64,000 bases of DNA from Chromobotia macracanthus. Taxonomy: Eukaryota; Chordata; Actinopteri; Cypriniformes; Botiidae. Location: positions 1,922,001 to 1,986,000 of the forward strand of contig JAZGTH010000072.1 in NCBI GenBank assembly GCA_036877525.1, given 5' to 3'. Of this stretch, positions 38,401 through 50,885 are shown one piece after another. The first letter of the stretch is position 1, and every line of letters starts with the position of its first letter. The position numbers were made by a program, and so were the translations under genes. The notes under the pieces are model-generated. The model was given only the letters and a program-made list of their open reading frames with translations, did not search any database and was not told the DNA's origin.

Positions 38401-41150
38401 CGTGGTCCATTTTAATTAAGGAGTAGATTATTATTGATTATTTGCACTTGGAGATGTAATCGTATAATTTCCCATGAGACAGCAAGACAGGTGAGAGCAG
38501 TGACTCACAAGAGTGTTGTAGATAACATCTCAGTTTGGCTCTGCTTTTGCTGAACTTTGTACTTCTTGTGATCCTCCATAATCTCTCTGATGCCTCGTCA
38601 ATCAAACCTCTATTCTCTTAAATGTGTTAAAGTAATAAAGCAATTATGCTAGTTGCTTTATTGCAGTTTTCTGTGTTCATTTCAGCCATGTTGCTGTGTT
38701 TTTAGGTTAGACGTTTACAACTGACACTTGGAACAATAAGAGCAGTGAAGACAAAAGATGCTAACAACTTATTTTGTGTTTCTGCACGTCATGGGTTTAA
38801 AACAACAAGAGGGTGAGTAAACAACAGGATTTTAATTTTGGGGGTGAACTCTTCTTTTAGGTGTAGGAGAAATGTTAAAATATCAATTTTATAAGTCTTC
38901 TTTCTATATGCAGAGCAAAGAAAAGACACATTCTCTCTAAATGCTTGAACTGGGTTTGCTGAATTTTAGCCAACTTTTATGCTTGATCATGCATATAATA
39001 GCTAAGTGATGCTTAAAGGTTAAATAAAAAAACAGCATTTGGACGACGTTTTAAATACTCTGGAGCTCTGAAAGATTAAACTGAAGTGATATAGGCAGTG
39101 TAATTTAAATGCAAAACATTATTTCATTTGGGGAGCTGTGTACAGAATAGAGTTTGTTGAACACAAAGTTTTAATGAACTGACTTTCATACAATGTGCAA
39201 AATATTGTAATTATGGGTGTTTGCTGAGACAACCATTACTATTACTACACTGTTTGTACTTAGAATACCTTTCTATATGTTGACATAACATAGACTTGTT
39301 TTTGCCTCATGGACAAGAAAGGCCCATACACACTAAAAACAATAACTAGTATGATAACTAAAAAGAAAGTTTTAAAATTCATTTTTTACTGTCGGCACTA
39401 TACCTGTAACATAATGATCATTTTCATGGCGATTTCTTTTCCAGCTAATGAACGATAAAACATTGACAGCCAATCAAAATCCACCCAAAAATAAAGGCAT
39501 TTGTACACACTGCAGCATGCAAGATGAATATAACGTTAGTGTGGACGTTATATTTATCATTATATGTATCTTTATAGGAATCGTTTTGAATGTGAATGGA
39601 CCTTAAAAGGCATTACGTTTTGGGGATAAAAATAAACAAAAATCAGTACAACGCAGTTGCTGGGTCTGATTTCCCAAGAAATGCAGTTTGGCTTCATTTG
39701 ACTTCAACAGACATGAAGAAAAGTACATAAAGTAATCTGCAATATCACGTTTTAAACAGAGGTGGCGGTAGAGAGGCGAATGTGACAGATTGCAGCTTTG
39801 ATATGTGTGAAATAAAATGCTTTTTGCATTTGGCAGACACTTTAATCCAAAGAAACTAACAGTGCATTTAATGTGTATGCTGTCTGTGTGTCCCCTGGGG
39901 ATCGAACCCACAACCCTGTTAATGCTCCACCAGCTGAACCACTGAACATTAATGGGCTGGCTTTGTTGACATCCAGCCTCACAAACTTTTCAACATGTGT
40001 TCAGTGTTTGGCTTCATTTAGTGGTAGAAACCAGAGCTGAAATAAGGCATAACAAAGCTCACCCTGTACAGACAAGGCAGACACCCGGGCTTCTCCACCC
40101 AACACCTGACAGGTAACCGGACCCGCGTCACTTCTCTCAACGCTGCTTATTATAAACTCCCACTTGTAGTTTCCGGGTGCGGTGAGGTTCCTGGCTGAAA
40201 AACGCGCATTGCTGATCTCCACGGATGATTGTAAAATGGTGACAACCAAGCGCCCATTGAGCATCCATGTCATGACGGTGGGAGGTTGCGTCGTGCTGCA
40301 GTTCAATCGCGCCTCCGATCCGCGGAGAGCAGCGACAAGTTGCGGCTCCAGCTGCAGCTGAGCGGCCGCTCCTGCAGCGCAGAACCAGCGGGACGGATGA
40401 TTTAGTTTTAAAGACACTGCATTTTAATGATTCAATTGCATTATGTTAAATTACATTATGCATTAAAGTAGTAACTTCTCTGAAATGCAACAGCACTGAA
40501 AAGGAAAGACAACGTTAATGATTATGACGTCACAAACGCTCATTTCAGGAAATGATCAGGAAGCATCATGTGCAATTCAGTGTTGTTTTTCTCTCTTTAT
40601 AAATAAAATAATAACAGGGTTGAAAGAAACAGCATTTCTGCATCTTTTGACCAATGTGTGATTACTGGATAATGATTTTTAAACTTGTATGTATTGGAGA
40701 TTTCACTCACAATGAGTAATATCTGGATCATTACATGCCTTGAGATGAGCAGAAAATGTTTATATTCACTATAATCAGCTAACAGGGAACATTCTGAGAA
40801 CGTTGGCCAACATTTAAAGTTATCAAAGAAAAGTTCTCTCAAAGTTATTAGAAACTTTTGCAGTAACGTCAGCAGAACTGTTTCTTATAATAAAGCAATA
40901 CCATTAATACAACAAAGTTTTGAATGTCCCTAAAGCCTTCAAAATACAGTTTTTAACATTTTTGTTACCTAATGGAAATGTTACAGAAACATTCTTACAA
41001 CTGAAAATTGTTAGCTGGGTAGGAATTTTCACGCCTGTTCTCAAGGCCTGTAAATCACAGTTTCAGAAAGCTCTGATCTTTGCAGGTTTTGATCTATGAA
41101 AACTCACCCCTGATGATCAGAAGAGAGAGACCCAGTGTGAAAACATCCAT
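35477..41150 (-). CDS. igsf5: IGSF5 / JAM4-like immunoglobulin adhesion protein
   Basis: This is a single-pass tight-junction-type adhesion protein; the mammalian family member binds MAGI-1 through its C-terminal PDZ ligand. The eight coding exons in transcript order are 41108-41150, 40063-40371, 37999-38289, 37330-37455, 36699-36726, 36454-36542, 35974-36023 and 35477-35545. All borders are AG/GT and phases agree, giving 334 residues. The parts are a signal peptide (MDVFTLGLSLLIIRG), a V-type Ig domain (about 17-117, Cys in RLNCSTT and VTCQVL), a second Ig domain (about 118-214, Cys in DFQCRAVGW and SVQCLAKV), a membrane helix about 225-248, then CCKKRKRR and a polar tail ending HMTIV. The T-I-V end matches the PDZ ligand type of human IGSF5. 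Identification rests on domain order, C-terminus and position next to pcp4, because overall sequence similarity is low. An acceptor near 41166 implies an upstream non-coding exon that I could not place. Confidence 0.85.
36760..37047 (-). repeat. MITE family B copy inside an igsf5 intron
   Basis: Its right end (ttttgggtttactatccctt, then taa) and the internal block cggtcaccattcactttcat match the family; the left end is eroded. It lies between the igsf5 exons 36699-36726 and 37330-37455. A smaller fragment of the same family is at about 38790-38860. Confidence 0.55.
39815..39947 (-). mobile_element. tRNA-derived SINE, eroded head (minus strand)
   Basis: The minus strand contains a perfect B box, GGTTCGATCC, near 39900-39908, and the tail block matching the SINE at 22831, with gcatttggcagacact on the plus strand. 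The A box is no longer recognisable. It lies in the igsf5 intron between the two Ig exons. Confidence 0.7.
40775..41020 (+). mobile_element. MITE family A, copy 8
   Basis: It begins cagctaacagggaacattct and ends aaaattgttagctgggt. It lies about 90 bases downstream of the igsf5 signal-peptide exon, inside intron 1 and antisense to the gene. Confidence 0.8.
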
Positions 41151-41169
41151 GTTCCACGATTACTCCCTG

Positions 41170-44100
41170 TATCCAAAACCTAAAGTGAAGCAAAGCATGA
41201 ATAATGAGAGAACTTGACAATGAGCGCTGTTCATCTGATTGTCTTCAGACCTCAAGAAGGAATGCTGATGGTTTTTGGTAGGTTTGTCATTGACATTGTT
41301 TGGAAATATAGATGTTTAACAATATTGTTTAAAATATTTCTGTTTTATAATCAAACTTGAAAAATATTAAACTATTAAAATTGGTCTTGTCAAACTTTAA
41401 AATATAATTTATTATTACCCACAATGCTTCTACATCTACATTTCTGTACAGTCTTATTGTCTTTGTGCGTACAATAAATGCTTTTGTCTTTAACTACAAT
41501 ATTTGTTCAGAACACCCTCACCTGCTGTTAAATGTCAGATATTTAAATTAAAAATACATTGTTTTAAAACAATAAATGAAAAAATGAAATTATATAGTAT
41601 TATAGAATATAGACTTCAATAACAAAGCATACCTTTAAAAATACCCAGGGTTTAATCCAGATACATAGGGAAATACTTCCTTCGTCAGATTACCTGTGTT
41701 ACCTGTAGACCTACGAAAGGATCAAAGTCCAACAGGCTGTCAGTCACTTTATCAGACAGAAAAACAGTCGTCTATTATGTATCCAGGCAGTCGAAACGCA
41801 TTCAGCCTGTCAGCTTTGCTTATCACTGCTCCAGGTCTTACGTAGCTTTGAAAATCATGTTAAACACGGTGCTCATCTACCCGGTGCCCGACTTCTGAGG
41901 TCTATGAGTCCATAACCTCTGTTAAAGTCAGAGGTTATGTCTGAATGCAGTTGATTTAAATCTTCTAAAACAGACACACCCAGTATCGCTGACGCACTGA
42001 ATGTTGGTATACAAAACAGAGGTGACAGATGGTACGCTGTCATTTCTGAAACTTATCAAATCTGTAAACTTTCTGTGTACGAAGATACATGTACAGGTGA
42101 TATTTGCCTACCTGCAGGTGTGGAGACAAAAAGCCTTCGGGAAACCGGAAAATCTTGACATATTGTATGATTGTGTTTGTTTAGGCAGCCATTGTTTCCT
42201 GGGCATCAGCTGGATTTGGAAGTGTAGGAACAGCCTGCTGAGAGGCACATATGCAAACAGGTAACCATGACATCATAACTCAGTTCCTGCAGTCTTCTTG
42301 TTGTAAACATGAAATCACATGCACTCTGGCTCCTGGAAGCATTGTATTAGTTTTCTATAGACCAAATTTGTCTTTGTTGTGCCACCAGAGATTACAATAA
42401 TAAATAAAAACCAAACCCTTTGTATCTTTAATCTCACCTAGTACATAAATGAGATTTCAGAGCTATAATGTGGTGGAAGATCATCAGTAAACAAAACATT
42501 TTTATTGATTTGGAGTAAATCAAAGAATTTTTTTTGTCTTTAAGCTTTAACGCTGTGAAAACCTCTGTGTAATGACCATTGTTGTGATGACCTCACTGGA
42601 GGTCCCCTGTAGGGAAGGTGTGGGTTCTGAGGCAGCCTGTAAGGGGCGTGTGTGAGTCAGGCGGGAGGGGGCAGGTGTGAGAAGCTCCTTATCAGCGTGA
42701 GCTGCACAAGTCACACATTTGATTATTATAGTCAGCAGGAGGGAGAGACAAAGCACAAGGTCAAAGATTAAAGTTACAAGCAGATCCACAATTCACAACA
42801 CTTGAATCCTGGAAACTCTTTTGATATATTGTTTTTACAAGGTACCACCGTAATCCTTTTGTAAGTGTAACATATGTGTAATATAATTTCAGTACTTTGT
42901 CCATCTCTTTCTCATTCGTTTTGGATTTTCGAGTTCTGCTTTACTCTTTGGTGGGTGTCACCTAATCTGATCTGTTTTGGGTGGATTTTTTTTTGTTTGG
43001 TGTATCTTCTGTTTGGGTGAGCACAGTACAGTTCTTACTGCTGAATAATAAAGTATAACCTGTATGGGTTACAGGTGTGGGGATGTGTGATGTAGAATTT
43101 TGCTTTTTTTAATTGCATGTTAAGTGCAAATGATTTGATGCATTTTATTTTTGTATCTCAAAATGAACTTGTAAAATACTGTCTGGAGGGTAAATTGCAT
43201 CAATCTGACAGTCACGAACGCAGAACGACAGTGATGAATAGAAAACAATGCAAAGACGAACTGCACGTTGATTTGCGTTTGTCGCCCTCAAGTGGTGTAA
43301 GTCGCTCTTACACCTAAAAATAAAAGCTGAAATTTCACCATTTTCTTCGCTGGTGGACGTATTAAAAATTATTTAAATTAATTTGCACAGTACAGATGTG
43401 TCGTTGAGCAGAGCAATAAAATATGATGCTATTTGTTGACCACCACTGTTATCCGATCAGTCTGTTCTTCTTTAGTCTTCTTTATCTTATTTATAAGAAT
43501 ATACAACTCAGTTGCATTGGATTATTTCTTTATTACATTTATTACACAGTAACAAAGTAACAAAGTCACTCTGGATAAAAGCATCTGCCAAATGCATAAA
43601 CGGAAATGTAATGTAAATGTGAGCTACGCAGAACGTGTTGTATACAGCAAAAACAAATCTGATGTACGTATGGTACATAGGGTAAAGTGGTCTGATGTGG
43701 GCAAACTCACACAGGGTGTTGTGGCCCTTGTACACAAACAGCAGTATTGTTAGAAAGCCTCTGTGCAGTGGGGGAAGGGGATTGCTAAGACACCCTCTGG
43801 CTCTGACCACTAATACCATTACAGTGTTTATATCCTCTGCAGTGCCCCTCGTTGTTGTCTAAAGTTACTGTCTTCTGAGGGTCTTTCGTTAATCTTATTA
43901 CTTTGCCCACGATTACACCCATTGTGTTTGTGATTTCACCAGTTTGAAGAATAAAGCTTTACTACAAAAGGAAAGTTGGTCAGCCATGATGTCACACCCC
44001 TAACAATTCTCTAGGAGCTATTAAGAGAGTCAGTGTGTAAATTAAAGCGATACTCCTTCACAGCAGGCTCCTGTGATCTTCTGTTGACATCAGTCCATGG

Positions 44101-46470
44101 CCTCTAGGCTACTGTTGTGTCATGTATGTTGTGTGTTCTGTGCAGTTTTTGCCCACAGATGCACGCATTTTTAAAGCAGCCATAACTTTCTAATGGATTT
44201 TTAACAGTATCATAAAACAGACACTGATTGATGGCTTAATTATAAACATGGCAAAACAATGAAATTGCAAATTGTGGGTGTTTTTTCATATTAATAGTAC
44301 GCCCATTACTATTATGTTCCTGTTACTTTTATATTCTTTTGTGTATTAAAGCATCTGCAAAATACAAACATTTAAATTTATTTTAAATCAATCATTGCAA
44401 AAAAAGACAAATTATCAAAATGTCAAAACGTGACATTTCAAATGATTAAATTATTATAAATTATTTTCATATAATACATCTGTATCAAACAGCTCTGTGC
44501 TGAGGGGCTGCGTGCATCTGCCCTCTCAATAACCCCAGTGCAAGTCATTGTTACTCTGTATAATCTGGGCTTTACATGCATGTCCAGATGGTTGTATAGC
44601 CATTCGCTTAAGAGAAGTAATCCACTCACTGGTTCATATAGGGTTTACACTTGCACTTTCAAAATAAGTGAACTATCATCTCATAGCCGCTCCTGCTGAA
44701 GCAGTGCTGAGTTTTTGTTTATTTATGCTGTATGAATGCACGACAAGTATTGTGTTTGCATGTCTGTGCAGGCCTGGGTTCACCTGAAGGAATATAGACA
44801 TTCTTCATACTAAATAAGTTACAAGCTGTAAAATACCTGCACTCAAATTAAATAATGATTGAGAGAGTAATATAAGTGAGTAAGTTGTTATGGCAGGTGG
44901 TAGGTTAGAAGCATGGGAAGTGTGGCCCCTCAAAGAGGCTTTTGGTTGGGCTAGAAATACCTCAAGGTGACCTGGGTATCTTAATTACACTCGTCAAACG
45001 CATCCCATTGTTTATCTGTTTATACTGATCCACACAAAAAATATTTTCTTACAATAATTTACCATAGTAGCCATTGTGACAAAGTACCACAGTTATATGA
45101 TAATTTGGTTTTAGCCATTGCTGTTAATTATAATACATATAAAAGCAAAGGAATTAAAAATCTCATCTGAATTTGTGAGCCAAAATTTCATAGGCTATTT
45201 CACAGGTTATTATGTTTAAGAAACATTGAAATTTTTCTTTGTGAAACAGAGAAATTTGTGGGTGTGGGATGTAGGTGTCTAGCATGTTAAAAGCCATTTG
45301 AAATAAACCAAACACGGACGATATTCAGATGGCAGCCATGACCTGGACTTCATTGTAATATTTGTGTGTGTTTTCTCTCAGTTGTGCAACCGGATGTACA
45401 TGCATAATGGTTCTCCCAGGCATGTGTAATGACACTGCGCTCAGTAATCATGAAACAAACAGGTTACATCCGTGCCCCTTTCCTTCCTGTCTCAGCACTG
45501 CAACAGTCAGAAGCCTGCAAATGTAGACCTGCTATCTGAAACTCAGAGGCCACCCCCACCTCCATCCCATTCCTGTATGGGAACAGGCATGCCCACAAAC
45601 TCTGTGAAGCGGGACTACCAGAGTTTCCCGCCTGGAAGCGCTGCCTATAGAAACGGGTGTAATGTTGTCATGGGGGAAGGTGCTGTTGTCTTGCTGTGAA
45701 ATCACAGGGGTCTTAACAAGTAGATGAGTTGGTGGTTTAGGAAGGGATGGATTTTCACCTTGTGGCCCATAAACCAACATGGGCTCTTACAATGTGTTCC
45801 CTAAGATGCAACCCACATCAGGATGTTTTATCTCTAAAAACCAGAGCTCGCCAAAATTGCAGCAAGATTGCAGTTCTTTATAAAGAAATGTTTACATTGT
45901 TTTTAAGGGCGTATACATGCTGATGCGTTATTAGACTGCAGTGCATCTAAGTGCATATGAGTAAACAAGCTCTGTGCATCTCTGTGCCATCTGTTACACA
46001 GTTACTGTGTCAACACATGCTGCAGATGTGTTATTCTCATGCATGCCGTCAGCACAATTATTCTATATTACATCAATTAAAGAATGCACCACCAGATTTC
46101 GTTTATTTATTTAGGACTTTGGCTTTGTTGTGCAGCTCGTATAAAGAACGATATTGATTTCCACGTTGGTGTGACACAACAGAAAGGTTGCTGCGTCCAG
46201 TCGCCATCTTTTCATGCACACGGGGCTTTAAAACACAATGCGGTGCATTTTGTATCTAACTCCTAAAATAACCCGCACACATCTGGAAACCATGGAAAGG
46301 AGAAACGCCTCGCATTGCGCAACATTTACGATCGCAGTGCATTGAAAATGAGAATGCGCCTGTGGCCTTCAAGGCAGTCAAACATACGTGGGATTGTCTT
46401 GCTCGACAACAGCAGCCAAAACAATTTTCTTTAACCCCAAAGCATTGCAAAATCAAACAGCATCTCCACC
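41170..46470. other. Intergenic DNA between igsf5 and hmgn1, no gene seen
   Basis: In human this interval holds B3GALT5, SH3BGR, LCA5L and GET1. None is recognisable here, and there is no open frame long enough for the single-exon B3GALT5. The only assigned element is a SINE tail near 43553. Longest open frames begin without ATG or show no family resemblance. Confidence 0.6.
43553..43622 (+). mobile_element. SINE tail fragment (5' truncated)
   Basis: The block cactctggataaaagcatct followed by ccaaatgcataaacgg and aatgtaatgtaaatgtg is the tail of the SINE seen at 22831 and 39815, here on the plus strand without the tRNA-like head. Confidence 0.65.
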
Positions 46471-46471
46471 G

Positions 46472-46914
46472 ATTGGCATGCAAAAGCGTCCACACAGGTA
46501 TCTTGCTATGATTTAAAAATGTGCAGTGGGTCTCCATAGGCCAATCACCGGGAGCAGGAGGCGGAGAGACGAATTGTATAACCCTACCATGGCGAAGGAT
46601 CATTTCATTAATAATAATGAGGAAATAAACAGTCACCCAATTGGCCTTCCCGATTGGCTGACAGCCGTCGTTGGCAAGGGGTCGCTATTCTGATGACCAA
46701 TTACAGAATCCTACGAGCGGCGAGGCATGGCTCATGAATATTAATCGAGGGACGTGACTGGACGCTTCATAAACAGTCACAAGGAACGTAAGCGATGGAC
46801 TAATTAATATTCATGAAGTAAGTCTTCGCCGTAGTATTGTTGTTATATTCGCAGTCATCTTGGCGCTGTGATGTATTGAATAGGGAAGAAGGAGGAGGAG
46901 GAGGAGAATCCAAT
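46472..46914. promoter_or_regulatory. hmgn1: CCAAT-rich upstream region of hmgn1
   Basis: CCAAT or ATTGG pentamers occur at 46472-46476 (ATTGG), 46541-46545, 46637-46641 overlapping ATTGG 46640-46644, 46653-46657 (ATTGG), 46697-46701 and 46910-46914. This array is typical of NF-Y-bound TATA-less promoters. A 13-base inverted repeat (46733-46745 and 46803-46815, CATGAATATTAAT and its reverse complement) lies in the middle. The transcription start is not determined. Confidence 0.6.
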
Positions 46915-47081
46915 CCGGTTTGAGCAGGTTTTTGTTTCGAAGGAACATTAACGTCTTCCTACACTGTGATCCTGCCTACTGTGTGAATCTTTTACCGAGC
47001 TTTGTGGTGGTTGTTTTCGGCTTTAAATCCGTGCATTTTACACAGCCTCGGTTTTTTGCGCTTGCTGTAACAGCCCCAGCC

Positions 47082-48949
47082 ATGCCTAAACGGAGCAAAG
47101 TAAGTATCGCAATGGTTTCTTACACGATCCGAGTACCGTCTTTAATACAATGTGCAGCGTTTCGTAGAATATGCAGCGCACGGATGCATTAACTTTGCAT
47201 GCAAATGTCACTTGTTTTTTTGGCCGGGTTGCGCTTTGAAAATGCTGCGAAATTGCAACGTTATGTGTGCAATTCTGCATCGCCAGACCCGTGTGTTAAT
47301 AAACGCGTGTTTTGATTCGAGTTGGCGGGACTGAGGTTTTTTCCACTGGAGTTAATTAAAGCCAGCTTGTGTTGCATGCACACGGATGCACAGAGGATCA
47401 TTTGTGGAAATGCGTGTCGTATTTTTGTTTACAAACGGATGAAGTGTCTGTCTACATGGATCAGACAAAGGGGCTGTAACGATCTTAGTTCGCGTTTATG
47501 TCCTGCTCGCCGTCGCGCAGGGCAATAAATCGTCGGTGCGCTGGAGGTTTATTTTTAGACACACGGTGTTTATTTTTAACTAAGGTTTGCTTTAACTAAG
47601 TCACCGCACATGCATGAGCTGTAGCGGTGCTCGGCTTGGAAAGGATCGGGGTTTTAGTGTCATGGCTGCCCTTGTGCGCAGCCCGATGGTTTAAACTGTC
47701 CGTGGGTCTGGACGTACGGCGACAGACGGTGCAATATTTCCTCCTGCAGCCCATAGCCGTGCATTAGGGGTTTAATTTGTGCATTAGTGCTTTATGCATG
47801 CGACTAATGCACGGCATTTTTGATCGTGCAAATCGCAGATTATGCAATGGCGACATCCGTGCCCATCATCATAGCGCCACTGTCGGTGTTTCCTATTATT
47901 CTGGTACCTTCTTTATTGCCCTTTTCCGTGCCCGTACACCTCGCGATGTTAAGTTTGAAAGTGAATGGCGGGAACGTTGAATGTTATGCGGCGGGGTCGG
48001 TGGGACGAGCGCAGGTCCCCATTAATCAGCGCTGAATGAGGGGGGCGGTGCGCAGACGACTGCAATGCAAACGGATGGGCGGACGTGTACAATACGGGCA
48101 AATGGAGGCAGAACGTAAACACAGACGCGTTGCTGACATAATAGACTTTGATTCATTATAAGCATATAAATAGCGTTTACTGTTTGGTTGTGGCTTTTGC
48201 TATAGATTATATACGTTGATTTATGTGTATTTTGTTTTTATAGGCGAACAATGATGCAGAAGTCACTGAGGTAAGCATAACTCTTTAATGCATGAGTTTT
48301 GGTTTCTGAGTACTGGAGTGGCTATACTGTCAAATCAAAGTAAGTACACTGAGATTTATGTTTAACCTTTTAATTGTTGCCTTGCAGCCTAAAAGAAGGT
48401 CGGAGAGACTGGTAAATGTGAGTATTTGTGTTTTTAACACAGTTACAGCATGCAGACTTTCCCACAAGACGGTTTTGACAATTACGTGTATTGCTTTATT
48501 AATTTCATTAATGTATTATAACTCTTATGTTTTTAGAAACCTGCACCCCCAAAGGCAGAGCCTAAGCCAAAGGTAAGCAAACATGCAACCCACCGTTACA
48601 TGATTTTAACTTCATTAATTATAGTTTCCCTTATTAATTGTAGCCTATCAGTAATATAGTGATTCATTTGGCACATTGCAGAAGGCACCTGCCAAACCTA
48701 AGAAAACTAAGGAACCCAAGGAGACCAAGGAAAAGGAGAAGAAAGAGGAGGTGCCTGCAGAAAATGGAGAAACAAAAGCTGAGGATGAGGTGAGATGGTT
48801 GTACACTGATAAATACAGAACAATCCTTTGTGACGTCACTATGTTTGTGAGTCTGTGTGATAAGCTAGTTCAACTGATTCAGGATCATATAATTGTTTTT
48901 TTAGGCATCGGCAACAGAAGATGGTGACAAGAAGGAAGACGGGGAATAA
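47082..48949 (+). CDS. hmgn1: HMGN1-type nucleosome-binding protein
   Basis: This is a small nuclear protein that binds nucleosome core particles and loosens chromatin. The six coding exons are 47082-47099, 48244-48270, 48388-48417, 48537-48572, 48682-48789 and 48905-48949. All have AG/GT borders and phase 0, and together give 87 residues. For exon 3 the donor at 48418 (gtgagt) is preferred over 48412 because it keeps the usual spacing after the binding core. The protein begins MPKRSK, has the nucleosome-binding core PKRRSERLVNKPAPPK (canonical RRSARL, here Ala replaced by Glu), a Lys/Pro-rich middle and an acidic tail with PAENGETKAEDE, matching human HMGN1 PAENGETKTEE. Six small exons are typical of HMGN genes. 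Position beyond igsf5 fits human 21q22.2. HMGN2 or HMGN3 are less likely because of the tail. Confidence 0.92.
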
Positions 48950-49860
48950 TTCAGCTGAAGTCTCATCTTTTACCAGCACTCCCTGTACCTCTTTTCTTGT
49001 ACAATTCAGGGGAATATTTTTATCTACTATTTTCTAAAGGCAGGTTTTTTAGTAGTTTGATTGTAGAGACACATTTTTTATGGATGAAAAAACATTTGGA
49101 AGTGATTCATTGTATCCAACATTTTTACATTGGGCAGAAAAAACTACCATCATCGTAATGTTGACAGGCTTTTTTTACCTCTCTTTCTCTCTCTTTTAAA
49201 GCGAGAGGTGGAGGGGCAGGTTGCAAGCATGTCCTTTACAAAGACAGCTGGACATCTTACTGAGCTTGTTGTCCGAATGACTAACATTCCATCGGCTGTA
49301 TAAGGGATTTTACTTTATGTGTTTGTAACCTGTAATGTGTGTTGGGGGGAGGGTTTGGGGGGGCAGATAACTCATTGTTTATTGTTTATAAGGTAAAAGA
49401 TTACTTGTAGAACGTTTGTAAGCTGTGTTCCATATGTTAACTGCAGTTTTTCATTACCATTTCTGCTAAATAAACATATTCTCTAGTACTGGAGTTCACG
49501 TCAGGCTGTGCTTCGTGTGTATTGATTTAGTCTTTTTTTGTGATAGTACCGCAATAAATTTGTAAAACTGCTGTGAAGAAGATTTTTGGACTAAGTCCAA
49601 GGTGTGTTATGGTACAAATGGCAAACATGGAATGATTATCTCTTCTCAGCCAAGCTATCTGTTTAACATCTAGGAGTGTTGTTAAAATGTTAAATTGGGG
49701 AGAAGTGAATCATTACATGTCAAATCTCTTGAGCTGTAAAGCGTTTTGACCAGCAGTAGCAATATTTTTGTGGGACTTAGATATCAAATATAAATGTACA
49801 GTTTCTTTTGATCATGTTCATTGATGTATCTCTGTGTTTGGTTTGAGAAAAGCCAATAAA
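48950..49860 (+). other. hmgn1: hmgn1 3' UTR with alternative poly(A) signals
   Basis: AATAAA is found at 49469-49474, 49553-49558 and 49855-49860. Between 49198 and 49300 lies a GC-richer block (gcgagaggtggaggggcagg onwards) that resembles the conserved 3' UTR segment of vertebrate HMGN mRNAs, from memory. Long UTRs relative to the short coding region are usual for this family. Confidence 0.7.
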
Positions 49861-50124
49861 AATCAATTGTGATACCCTGTTGTCTTGTGTTTATGATAAC
49901 ATTCATGATTGTAGATGTAGCTGTATTTGCAATCTTTCAGGAAATAGTGGGCAACTTGCTAATGAGAGCGCATTGAACACTGTTGAAAAGCCAACATTAA
50001 GCAGAGTCTACAAAGCTGTTTACAAATACAAAGAATAGAATTGAAACTAGGGAAAGATGAACAACAAAAGACAGGTTTTTTAATAAACAGACTGGACAGT
50101 TGACAGGGTTAGTCAAATGAATGT

Positions 50125-50885
50125 GGAACAGGTGGTTTTCACCTGTTTCTTAAAGGTTGTGATGGTATCAGTGGATTGGGTGGAGGCTGACAGCTCATTC
50201 CACCAGAGAAGAAGAGAATGGGTAAGTGTTTTTGAGAGTAAATTGGTGCCTTGCTGTGATCAAGCTTAGATTAGGAACTGTGTAGCATACTCAGACAGGA
50301 AAGGTCTGATTTTCCTAAAGTTTAGTGTGTATCTGCATGACAGAGTGATCGTGATGTGGATATTAAATCTAAGCTGATCATTGAACACCACTCCGAGGTT
50401 CATGGCAGACTTAGCAGGTGTTAGTGTTGAGGATCCAAGCTGAATAGTAAAGTGGTGTTCCAAACTCCAGGTTGGCAGGGATTACCCGGAGTTTAATCTT
50501 GGCAAGGAGTTGAATATGATGTTCCTTCCTCCAGCACGAGCGGTCTAGAGGGCAAGCAGAGATATGAGCAGAGATGGTGGGATCATTCAGCTAGAATGAC
50601 AAGCGGAGCTGCATGTCATTTTTGTGGCAATGATATGAGAAGCCATGGTGCCTTCATGATTGGACCCGGAGAAGTTGTGTAAACTAAGAAGAGGAGCAAG
50701 AACTGATCCCGGAGGCACTATGGTGGTCAGCTGATGTGACATGGACTTCTCTCCAGGATACCTTGAAGGATCTGCCTGTGAGATATGAGCTGAACAAGCT
50801 GAGTGCAGTTCCTATAATGCCCAGGTTGTAGAGGATGGACAGTAAGATCTGGTGGTTCACTGTAACAAAGGCAGCAGAAAGGCTG
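50125..50885 (-). mobile_element. L2-type LINE fragment, defective reverse transcriptase
   Basis: The minus strand carries disrupted pieces of a non-LTR retrotransposon in order. LSAAFVTVNHQILLSILYNL resembles the usual L2-type LSAAFDTVNHQILL; SHGFSYHC-type wording follows; then comes SSTLTPAKSAMNLGVVFNDQ (50266-50463) and finally LLLWWNELSASTQSTDTITT near 50125-50215. The catalytic Tyr-Ala-Asp-Asp box is replaced by His-Lys-Asn-Asp, frames are broken, and the part between RPFLSEYATQ and WWNELS is deleted. It is a dead, 5'-truncated copy. Clade assignment is from memory of L2/CR1-like elements. Confidence 0.8.

Noticed and set aside
42547..42789. Small frame with a hydrophobic start (DLLVTLIFDLVLCLSLLL) on the minus strand
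   Set aside because: It begins with GTG, has a stop codon just upstream and no ATG before the last ten codons. No good acceptor precedes the hydrophobic part, so it is not accepted as a membrane microprotein.
41170..46470. Possible B3GALT5, SH3BGR, LCA5L or GET1 between igsf5 and hmgn1
   Set aside because: Expected from human order, but no open frame or exon resembles any of them.
46256..46636. 126-codon open frame on the minus strand upstream of hmgn1
   Set aside because: It overlaps the CCAAT-rich promoter and matches no family. Chance openness in GC-richer DNA is the simpler reading.
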